Part shown: piece by piece, positions 1 through 5,056 of the stretch
Numbering within the stretch: position 1 is the stretch's first letter
Layout of the letters: every line of letters starts with the position of its first letter
Assembly: GCA_020353135.1 (NCBI GenBank)
Contig: CP070688.1
Span: forward strand, 3,847,752-3,855,039
Length of the DNA stretch: 7,288 nucleotides
Origin: Chloroflexota bacterium
GTDB lineage: Bacteria; Chloroflexota; Anaerolineae; Promineifilales; Promineifilaceae
Reading direction: 5' to 3'
Made by a program: the position numbers and the translations under genes
Notes under the pieces: model-generated
What the model was told of the DNA's origin: nothing
Seen by the model: the letters and a program-made list of their open reading frames with translations, nothing else
Databases searched by the model: none

Positions 1-63
1 AGCGGCTTATTGCTTGTGTTCCGTCGCCGCGCTACAGGACATCTCAAACGTATAGGAGATCGG

Positions 64-639
64 ATGGAAATTTCAATTAACACCCACAATGTCGAGCTCA
101 CCCAGAGACTGCGCGATCACGTGGAGAGGAAGACCGCCAGGCTCGATCGCTATATGCCCAACCTCGTCGAGGTCCGAGTCGACCTTTCGTCACAGAACAC
201 AAAGAGCGCGGTACAGCGCCAGGCGGCCCAGATTACAGTGCGCGATGATCGCGGCACCTTTTTGCGCGCCGAAGAGAGAGACAGCGACATGTTCGCGGCC
301 GTCGACGCGGTGGTCGACAAGCTATACCGGCAAATCAAGCGCTATCGCGGCAAGAAGATCAAGGGTAGGCGCGGCGGCGGCAGCACGGTGGAGGAAATGG
401 CTCTTGGCGAGCCGCTGCCGTTGGAGTTTGAAGAGGACGAATTCGAGCAAGAGGAGCACACTATCGTCAGGCGCAAGCGTTTCCCGCTGCGACCCATGGC
501 CGCTGAAGAAGCTATCGAGCAAATGGAACTGTTGGGCCATAGTTTCTTCGTATTCTTCGACGTCGACGATGAAATGGTCAATGTCGTTTACAAGCGGCAT
601 GACGACAACTACGGCCTATTGCAACCAGAATTCGACTAG
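64..639 (+). CDS. hpf: Ribosome hibernation promoting factor, long form
   Basis: The product is 191 residues, the usual size of a long HPF. This cytoplasmic protein binds the small ribosomal subunit when growth slows and dimerises ribosomes into inactive 100S particles. Residues 1-95 form the S30AE/RaiA-like domain (MEISINTHNVELTQRLRDHV at the start, then an amphipathic helix around 75-92). Residues 92-106 are a basic Lys/Arg/Gly stretch and 116-131 an acidic linker. Residues 134-190 are the C-terminal dimerisation domain, recognisable from VRRKRFPLRPM, the paired helix EEAIEQMELLGH and SFFVFFDVDDEMVNVVYKR. The ATG at 64 is chosen over an upstream in-frame TTG at 10 because AGGAG (54-58) sits 5 nt before it and the domain begins right there. 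The gene is followed by a strong intrinsic terminator at 661-704, so it is probably transcribed alone or as the last gene of a unit entering from the left. The promoter was not identified. Confidence 0.95.
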   Translation: MEISINTHNVELTQRLRDHVERKTARLDRYMPNLVEVRVDLSSQNTKSAVQRQAAQITVRDDRGTFLRAEERDSDMFAAVDAVVDKLYRQIKRYRGKKIKGRRGGGSTVEEMALGEPLPLEFEEDEFEQEEHTIVRRKRFPLRPMAAEEAIEQMELLGHSFFVFFDVDDEMVNVVYKRHDDNYGLLQPEFD

Positions 640-660
640 GAGTAGGGGACAGGTCCGTTC

Positions 661-704
661 CGGGGCGGTCATGCATCACGGCATGATTGCCCCGTTTTGT
701 TTTT
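661..704 (+). terminator. Strong rho-independent terminator after hpf
   Basis: The left arm at 661-674 (CGGGGCGGTCATGC) pairs along all 14 positions with the right arm at 681-694 (GCATGATTGCCCCG). Two of the pairs are G.U. The loop is 6 nt (675-680), and a TTTTGTTTTT tract follows immediately at 695-704. This is a textbook intrinsic terminator, 21 nt after the hpf stop codon. It lies so close to the next gene, whose ATG is at 709, that it also affects how that gene can be expressed. Confidence 0.9.
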
Positions 705-708
705 GAAG

Positions 709-1827
709 ATGGTTACGGCAGTGGTGATGGTCGGTCCGCCGCCCTCGGCGTCTGGGGAGGTCCCAGTCCGCCGCCCGGATGGCGGGCCTGTTCAATGGAT
801 CCAGAGCGCCAGGCGAGCCGCGACCCGTGATTTGCTTGCCCAGCTTGGCCGCCAGCCACAGGTGAAACGGCTGATCGTGGTTTCGCCGTTGGCAGCCGAT
901 CTGGAGCAGGGAGGGAGCTTCGAGCACGTGGTCAGCTCGCCGGGCCCCGTCCATGTCGGCCGGACATTAGCCGATGTGGTGGATCGTTTCAGCATCAAGC
1001 GCCTGCTCTACTTCGGTGGCGGGTCGGCGCCGCTGCTAGATGACGAGACGTTGAATCGGGTGATCGAGCGCCTGGCGGCGGCCGACTCCGGCCTATTCAC
1101 CAATAACCTCTTCGCCAGCGACTGGGCCGGCGTCACCCCGGCCTCGGCCGTTGCTCACTGGCAAGAGCGACTGCCTAAAGACAATATGCTCGGTTGGGTG
1201 CTGTCTAGCGAAGCCGGGTTGGCCGCCGAATCCCTGCCGCCGTCGGCCGCCAGCCGCTTAGACATTGATACGCCCGGCGACCTGTTGGCACTCACACTGC
1301 ATCCCGCCACCCGGCCAGGCCTGCGCCAAAACCTCGAAAATCTGAATCTGGATACCAGCGCGCTGCAGGCCGCGCTGGCCGTGCTGGCAACGCCGGCCAG
1401 TCGCGTATTCATCGCCGGTCGCCTGGCGCCCGAAGCCTGGTCGGCTCTGAACCGGGTCAGCCAATGCTGGTTGCGCGTCGTCTCCGAAGAGCGGGGCATG
1501 GTGTCCAGCGGCCGGCTGGCCCGCGGCGAGGCCTACTCGATCCTGGGCGACTACGCCGGCCGCTTGGGACTGGCCGCTTTCTTTGACATGCTGTCTGACC
1601 AGGCCGATGCGGCGCTCGTCGACAGCCGGGTGCTGATGGCCCACCGAGGCCATTGGCCGTCGGACGCCCAGCGTTACGCGTCCGACCTGGGCCTGGTCGA
1701 TCAGATCGAGGACGCCTGGCTGCGTGAATTCACGGCCCTGGCTTTGGGCTCGTCCATGCCCATCGTTCTGGGCGGTCACGGTCTTTTGTCAGGCGACTTG
1801 TATGCTTTGTGTGACCTGCTAAGATAG
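709..1827 (+). CDS. Conserved protein of unknown function, nucleotidyltransferase-like N-terminal half
   Basis: I do not recognise a named family for this 372-residue protein. Residues 1-200 have the rhythm of a GT-A/MobA-CofC type nucleotidyltransferase. There is an opening strand VTAVVMVGPP, a second strand QVKRLIVVSP (51-60), then LLYFGGGSAPLLDDETL (99-115) where such enzymes carry their G-D-x-P-L-like loop, and RLDIDTPGDL (183-192), resembling the DxDTPxDL segment near the end of CofC/MobA-like folds. The canonical N-terminal glycine-rich signature is absent, so activity is doubtful. Residues 200-372 are mostly helical and unassigned, ending PIVLGGHGLLSGDLYALCDL. There are no membrane segments. 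The start is uncertain: ATG 709 keeps the first strand, TTG 697 lies inside the terminator tract, ATG 727 would cut the strand, and none has a good Shine-Dalgarno. The gene starts 4 nt after a terminator and ends 71 nt before the phosphatase gene on the same strand. Confidence 0.7.
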   Translation: MVTAVVMVGPPPSASGEVPVRRPDGGPVQWIQSARRAATRDLLAQLGRQPQVKRLIVVSPLAADLEQGGSFEHVVSSPGPVHVGRTLADVVDRFSIKRLLYFGGGSAPLLDDETLNRVIERLAAADSGLFTNNLFASDWAGVTPASAVAHWQERLPKDNMLGWVLSSEAGLAAESLPPSAASRLDIDTPGDLLALTLHPATRPGLRQNLENLNLDTSALQAALAVLATPASRVFIAGRLAPEAWSALNRVSQCWLRVVSEERGMVSSGRLARGEAYSILGDYAGRLGLAAFFDMLSDQADAALVDSRVLMAHRGHWPSDAQRYASDLGLVDQIEDAWLREFTALALGSSMPIVLGGHGLLSGDLYALCDLLR

Positions 1828-1898
1828 GTCCATAGTCGGCGGGATACTCTTCGATATATCCATTCAGAACCGCTGCCGATTGCTAAGGAAGTAGATTA

Positions 1899-2390
1899 AT
1901 GCCTCATGTCGTTATTGTTTGCACCGCTAATATCTGTCGCTCGCCGGTAGGTGAAGCTGTATTGCGCCAGCGCCTGGAGGCCCGCGAGCAATCTGCCGGT
2001 TCTAATGTCCTCTGGCAGGTCAGCTCGGCCGGCACCTGGGCCGATTATGGCCAGGCCGCATCGACCTATAGCGTAGAGTTGATGGCCGAGCAGGGACTTG
2101 ACATAAGTGATCACGGCGCGCAACCGGTGGACCGGGCGTTGATGGACCGCGCTGACTTGCTATTGTGCATGGAGATCGGCCATGCCGAGGCCCTGCGAGC
2201 CGAATTTCCGCGCCAGGACTACAAGATCCACTTGTTAAGCGAGATGGCCGGCCCGGCCTACAGCGTCAGCGATCCCTACGGCGGGCCGCGAAGCGAGTAC
2301 CAGCGCATGGTGACCGAGGTCAGCGATCTGATCGACGCCGGCCTGCCGCGCATCGTCGGGCTGGCCCTGGCCAACGAGCGCCGGCGCTAG
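1899..2390 (+). CDS. Low-molecular-weight protein tyrosine phosphatase
   Basis: The 163-residue cytoplasmic phosphatase matches the usual length of the LMW-PTP family. The P-loop is at 8-16 (CTANICRSP), with nucleophile Cys8, Arg14 and Ser15. The general-acid loop is SDPYGGP, with Asp125 and Pro126. VSSAGT (41-46) and GLDISDHGAQ (66-75) are further family segments. The residue four after the catalytic cysteine is Ile12. In the related arginine phosphatase YwlE that position is Thr, and a Thr-to-Ile change is reported to favour phosphotyrosine, so tyrosine phosphatase is the better guess here than protein-arginine phosphatase. The ATG at 1899 is preceded 8 nt upstream by AAGGAA (1885-1890). 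A weak promoter candidate lies at the end of the previous gene (TTGTAT 1798-1803, 16-nt spacer, TAAGAT 1820-1825). The substrate is unknown; an activity on polysaccharide-export kinases or stress regulators would be typical but is not shown here. Confidence 0.93.
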   Translation: MPHVVIVCTANICRSPVGEAVLRQRLEAREQSAGSNVLWQVSSAGTWADYGQAASTYSVELMAEQGLDISDHGAQPVDRALMDRADLLLCMEIGHAEALRAEFPRQDYKIHLLSEMAGPAYSVSDPYGGPRSEYQRMVTEVSDLIDAGLPRIVGLALANERRR

Positions 2391-2402
2391 GCGGGCCCGC
2401 CT
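2389..2402. repeat. 14-bp perfect GC-rich palindrome at the phosphatase stop codon
   Basis: The sequence AGGCGGGCCCGCCT reads identically on both strands and begins inside the TAG stop codon (2388-2390) of the phosphatase gene. A second inverted pair follows: GTCGACC (2403-2409) against GGTCGAC (2427-2433). There is no T-tract, so neither is a convincing intrinsic terminator. They could be a protein-binding site or chance in GC-rich DNA. Confidence 0.4.
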
Positions 2403-2493
2403 GTCGACCGGCTGATCCTGAGAAGAGGTCGACCAGATCAACCCAGTTCCTCTCGGCGACAACCGCGTCTCAATCTTGTAGGAGGACCCTGAA

Positions 2494-3291
2494 ATGCCTA
2501 CGGACAGCGCTAGCTATCTGAGCACACTGCACGCTATGCTCGACCGCTATTTCAACCTGGAAGAGGTGAGAACGATTTGTTTTGAGCTGGGCGTCGATTT
2601 CGACAGCGTCGCCGGCGAGGGCAAGTCAGCCCGAATTCGCGAATTGATCCTGGGCCTGGCGCGCCAGGATCGCCTGCCGGAATTGGTATCGCTGGCTGCG
2701 AGCCAGCGGCCGCACGTGTCATGGCCGGCCGTTCCTCCCGACTTCCGCTTGCCATCATCACTGCAGTCGCCGCATGCCGGGCAAACCGTTCAGCACAACT
2801 ACTACGGCGACGTCGTGACGGGCGACAAGGTCGGCGGCGATCAAATCGTGGTCGGCGACATTAGCGGCAGCAGCGGTGTAGCCATCGGCCGCGGCGCTTC
2901 CGTCAGCGTATCGACGGGTGACACCTATTCAGGCGATTTCCGTGGGGCCAACGTCAATATCAAGTCGACGCTGCAAGACGTGTCCCAGACTATCACCACG
3001 TTGCCGAATGCAGGCGACTCAACCAAAGCGGAATTGCAGAGTCTAGTCGCTCAATTGAACGATCTCCTGCAGTCCGCTCCGGAAGCGAGCAAGCTCCAGG
3101 CCGAGGAGGTCTCGGAAGCGACTAAACTGTTCGTCGACGCGGCCGGCGAAGAATCGCCTAACAAGACCATGCTGAGAATGCTTGGCGCGGGTCTGAAGCA
3201 GGCCGCCCAAACGGTGAACGAGGAGTTGCCGGCCGTGATCGATGTCACTGGCAAGATAGTGGCCATCGTTTCGGCTATTGCCGCTCTGTGA
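2494..3291 (+). CDS. Effector-associated-domain (Death-like) adaptor protein
   Basis: The 265-residue protein has three parts. Residues 8-75 (YLSTLHAMLDRYFNLEEVRT, then ICFELGVDF, GEGKSARIRELI, LPELVSLAASQRP) match the helical Death-like effector-associated domain, closest to the EAD7-like group. These domains bring together parts of bacterial conflict or cell-death systems by like-with-like interaction. Residues 97-155 are Gly/Asp-rich with short beta-like repeats (GDVVTGDKVGGDQIVVGD, SGVAIGRGASVSV, GDTYSGDF), a segment often seen in such proteins. Residues 158-265 are helical, with an NKTMLRMLGAGLKQAAQTV segment and a hydrophobic end (IVAIVSAIAAL). No catalytic domain, signal peptide or clear membrane span is visible, so an adaptor or sensor role is inferred. 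ATG 2494 has AGGAGG (2480-2485) 8 nt upstream. No promoter was found in the 103-nt gap after the phosphatase, so co-transcription is possible. The matching effector is not in this window. Confidence 0.8.
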   Translation: MPTDSASYLSTLHAMLDRYFNLEEVRTICFELGVDFDSVAGEGKSARIRELILGLARQDRLPELVSLAASQRPHVSWPAVPPDFRLPSSLQSPHAGQTVQHNYYGDVVTGDKVGGDQIVVGDISGSSGVAIGRGASVSVSTGDTYSGDFRGANVNIKSTLQDVSQTITTLPNAGDSTKAELQSLVAQLNDLLQSAPEASKLQAEEVSEATKLFVDAAGEESPNKTMLRMLGAGLKQAAQTVNEELPAVIDVTGKIVAIVSAIAAL

Positions 3292-3327
3292 AGCCTGATC
3301 GAATGTAGCCAAAGGGGTTACGGCCGT

Positions 3328-3849
3328 CTACCAGCCGAGGATGAACTGTTCCCACTCCCCGTGAGATTCCAGGTGAGTGCCGAAACGGTACAGGGCCGAC
3401 GGTTTAGGCTCGACCGGCTGGCGGCGCAGCATCATGTTGGCCTTTTCTGGGGTCTTGCCCCCTTTGCGGCGATTGCAAGGCGGGCAGGCGGCGACGACGT
3501 TGGTCCAGATATGCCGGCCGCCCAGGCGACGGGGTACGACATGGTCGATGGTCAGAACGCGGGCCTGGTAGCCGCAATACTGGCACGTATATTCATCTCG
3601 GCGTAGGATCTCCCGTTTGTTGAGGCTGATGCCCACCCGCGGCCGGCGAACCATGTGGCCTAGCTTGATGACCGAAGGCATGTCGAATACGGCCGTCGCG
3701 CTGCGAATCGTGCCCCGACCGTTCAGGATGATCTCCGCTTTGCCAGAGATTATCAGGGCCAGGGCGCGCTTCGTATTACAAACGTGCAACGGCTCGTAAT
3801 TGACGTTAAGGATTAGGACCGGTTGACTCAGTTTCTTGACCGCATCCAT
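3328..3849 (-). CDS. HNH endonuclease family protein
   Basis: The 173-residue product has a complete HNH (beta-beta-alpha metal) nuclease domain in its C-terminal half. The zinc-holding pairs are Cys89-x2-Cys92 and Cys122-x2-Cys125. Asp102-His103 sit in TIDHVVPRRLGG, Asn117 in WTNVVAAC and Asn126 in CNRRKGGK. The N-terminal half (QPVLILNVNYEPLHV, RALALIISGKAEI) is the usual partner segment of a stand-alone HNH family common in Chloroflexota, Actinobacteria and Deinococci, whose biological role is not well defined. The ATG at 3849 is chosen over an in-frame ATG at 3894 because a strong promoter (3860-3888) lies between them, so an mRNA could not include the upstream start. There is no Shine-Dalgarno, in keeping with leaderless translation. 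The gene converges on the EAD gene with a 36-nt gap. Having its own promoter suggests it is independent and not part of an EAD system. Confidence 0.9.
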   Translation of the reverse strand: MDAVKKLSQPVLILNVNYEPLHVCNTKRALALIISGKAEIILNGRGTIRSATAVFDMPSVIKLGHMVRRPRVGISLNKREILRRDEYTCQYCGYQARVLTIDHVVPRRLGGRHIWTNVVAACPPCNRRKGGKTPEKANMMLRRQPVEPKPSALYRFGTHLESHGEWEQFILGW

Positions 3850-3859
3850 AACGGCACGC

Positions 3860-3888
3860 AGTATAACAAGGTGAGCGCCCAGCGTCAA
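3860..3888 (-). promoter_or_regulatory. Near-consensus sigma70 promoter of the HNH gene
   Basis: Read on the minus strand, the -35 box is TTGACG (3888-3883) and the -10 box is TATACT (3865-3860), each 5 of 6 to consensus, with an optimal 17-nt spacer. The start codon at 3849 begins only 10 nt after the -10 box. Transcription would therefore start about 3-6 nt before the ATG, or at it. This sets the start of the gene and predicts a leaderless transcript. Confidence 0.8.
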
Positions 3889-3987
3889 TTGCATGGGACA
3901 CCCAGAGGTACCACCGGCGATCGAGCCGTATTATTGATGTCCCGGCCCACCACCATTCATGTAAACTATAGTCAGAACGGATCAGAA

Positions 3988-4029
3988 TAACTGATGGCCG
4001 AAAGCTGATAGCTGAAGGCCATTAGCAGA
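3988..4029 (+). repeat. Heptanucleotide tandem repeat upstream of the Nif3-like gene
   Basis: Six consecutive 7-nt units can be read: TAACTGA, TGGCCGA, AAGCTGA, TAGCTGA, AGGCCAT and TAGCAGA, with a consensus near NAGCTGA. The array also folds: 3991-3999 pairs with 4017-4025 (9 pairs, one G.U), then a symmetric GAA/GAA internal loop, then AGCT pairing with AGCT around a GAT loop. The hairpin ends 3 nt before the Shine-Dalgarno of the next gene. A related array precedes kbl at 5006-5040. Confidence 0.65.
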
Positions 4030-4036
4030 GGAGGTG
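4029..4036 (+). promoter_or_regulatory. Strong Shine-Dalgarno that decides a TTG start
   Basis: AGGAGGTG is almost a full complement of the 16S rRNA 3' end. It lies 6 nt (counted from AGGAGG) before the TTG at 4041. No ATG or GTG in the right frame and spacing competes with it, so TTG is the likely start codon. Upstream, TATAGT at 3967-3972 could be a -10 box, but no matching -35 box was found. Confidence 0.8.
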
Positions 4037-4040
4037 TGAC

Positions 4041-4796
4041 TTGAATCGATCTGAACTGGTGAACTTTCTGGATAACTATCTGCAGATCGGGGAGATCGAA
4101 GATTATGGTCCGCAGGGTCTACAGGTCGAGGCTGACCAGGCCGAGATAGGACGGGTGGCGCTGTCCGTCGATGCCTCGCCGCAGATCATCGAGGCCGCTG
4201 CCGCCTGGCAGACCGATATGCTGCTGGTACATCACGGCATATTGTGGCGGTCCGTGGAACCCATCGCCGGCCCGCTCGGCCGCCGGGTGCGACTCTTACT
4301 GGCTAACCAAGTCAATCTATATGCGGCCCACCTGGCCCTGGACGCTCATCCCGAGGTAGGCAACAATGCGGTTCTGGCCAAGATGCTTGGCGTCGAAGTG
4401 CAAGATTGGTGGTGCCCCCAGGGTGGGGTGATGATCGGGGTCTGCGGCCCGGTAGCGCCCGGTACGACACTAGAAGCCCTGGTGAGCCGAGCCGAAGCTG
4501 GGCTGAAAACCACCGCCCGCGTGCTGGCCCACGGCCCGGCCGAGGTCAGCCGCGTGGCCATCGTCTCCGGTTTCGGCGCCGACGAAGTGGGCGCCGCCAA
4601 AGTGCTGGGCGCCGATACCTTCCTGACAGGCGAAACGTCGCACTCCCACTACTGGGCCGCGGCCGATCATGGCCTGAACGTGATCTTCGCCGGGCACTAT
4701 GCCACCGAGACTGTCGGCGTGCGCGCCCTGGGCCAACGACTGGCCGAACGCTTCGGCCTGGCCACCCGCTTCCTGGACTTTCCTACCGGCATGTAA
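4041..4796 (+). CDS. Nif3/YbgI-like dinuclear metal centre protein
   Basis: The 251-residue protein is the normal single-domain-pair length of the Nif3/YbgI family, toroidal hexamers with two metal ions per subunit. The metal ligands expected for the family are present: His64 and His65 in LLVHHGILW, Asp101 in the AAHLALDAHPEVGNN segment (95-109), and His219 and Glu223 in AGHYATETVGV. The start also fits (SELVNFLDNYL, then YGPQGLQV). Databases often label the family GTP cyclohydrolase 1 type 2, but its physiological role remains unsettled, so I give no reaction. It starts with TTG behind a very strong Shine-Dalgarno, with a structured heptad repeat just before that. It is divergent from the HNH gene, sharing a 191-nt intergenic region, and is followed by a separate promoter for kbl. 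Confidence 0.93.
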   Translation: MNRSELVNFLDNYLQIGEIEDYGPQGLQVEADQAEIGRVALSVDASPQIIEAAAAWQTDMLLVHHGILWRSVEPIAGPLGRRVRLLLANQVNLYAAHLALDAHPEVGNNAVLAKMLGVEVQDWWCPQGGVMIGVCGPVAPGTTLEALVSRAEAGLKTTARVLAHGPAEVSRVAIVSGFGADEVGAAKVLGADTFLTGETSHSHYWAAADHGLNVIFAGHYATETVGVRALGQRLAERFGLATRFLDFPTGM

Positions 4797-4816
4797 CCCG
4801 CGTGCACCGGCTATCC

Positions 4817-4844
4817 TTGACCCAGCGTCCACCCTGGCTATAGT
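4817..4844 (+). promoter_or_regulatory. Probable sigma70 promoter of kbl
   Basis: TTGACC (4817-4822) and TATAGT (4839-4844) are each 5 of 6 to consensus and are separated by 16 nt. It begins 20 nt after the Nif3-like stop codon. Transcription would begin near 4851, giving a leader of about 205 nt before the kbl ATG at 5057, unusually long for a metabolic gene. Confidence 0.65.
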
Positions 4845-4850
4845 TTGAAA

Positions 4851-5056
4851 GCGTGCAATCTGCGAGCGCATGAATCAATCAGGGCGTCAACTTGAACGAC
4901 AAAACAAACCGCCAGTCCCCAATCTCTAGCCGCCATTCCTGTGGAGTTCACTTGCCGAGTGGGACCACCACCGCGCATGCGACTCGCTGGTCGCGGCAAT
5001 GCACAAAGCTGAAAGCTGAAGGCTGAGAGCTAGATGCTATTCTTGAAGGAGATGTG
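4851..5056 (+). promoter_or_regulatory. Long structured 5' leader of kbl
   Basis: No gene of normal size fits in this interval. It can form competing stems. In one, TTGCCG (4952-4957) pairs with CGGCAA (4994-4999) and GACCA (4963-4967) with TGGTC (4988-4992). In another, CGAGT (4956-4960) pairs with ACTCG (4982-4986). A third option pairs CCGCG (4971-4975) with CGCGG (4992-4996). A 19-codon open frame, ATG 4870 to TAG 4927-4929, has only a poor ribosome site and no run of Thr or Gly codons. A heptad repeat and then AAGGAG (5046-5051) end the leader. I could not match it to a known riboswitch. Regulation is an inference from leader length and alternative pairing. Confidence 0.4.
5006..5040 (+). 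repeat. Heptanucleotide tandem repeat upstream of kbl
   Basis: Units are AAGCTGA, AAGCTGA, AGGCTGA, GAGCTAG and ATGCTAT; the first three are near-identical and the last two have decayed. The array ends 5 nt before the AAGGAG of kbl. It is the same unit as the array at 3988-4029 and occupies the same place relative to the ribosome-binding site, so the two are probably members of one dispersed short-repeat family. Confidence 0.65.

Noticed and set aside
89..706. 205-codon open frame on the plus strand overlapping hpf in another frame.
   Set aside because: The composition is Arg/Ser/Thr-rich with no domain, and it runs through the intrinsic terminator. It is a shadow of hpf.
1258..1779. 173-codon minus-strand frame opposite the unknown-function gene.
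   Set aside because: Low-complexity Gln/Gly/Ala-rich translation with no ribosome site. The plus-strand reading has regular alternating strands and helices.
3328..3849. HNH protein as nuclease effector of the neighbouring EAD protein, or as a homing endonuclease.
   Set aside because: It is on the opposite strand with its own strong promoter, belongs to a widespread stand-alone family, carries no EAD, and no intron, intein or interrupted gene is present.
3962..3972. Promoter for the Nif3-like gene around TAAACT/TATAGT.
   Set aside because: The -10-like boxes are fair, but no -35 element lies at 16-18 nt and there is no correctly placed extended -10 TG, so it is not listed as a feature.
4952..4999. 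T-box riboswitch upstream of kbl.
   Set aside because: GTGGGACC resembles the T-box core, but the contiguous ACCGCG is displaced by three bases and no Stem I motifs were found in 4851-4950. Kept only as a checkable possibility within the leader finding.
3988..5040. CRISPR array or transposon terminal repeats from the heptad arrays.
   Set aside because: Units are 7 nt with no spacers, and the two arrays are in direct orientation around ordinary genes with no transposase or target duplication.
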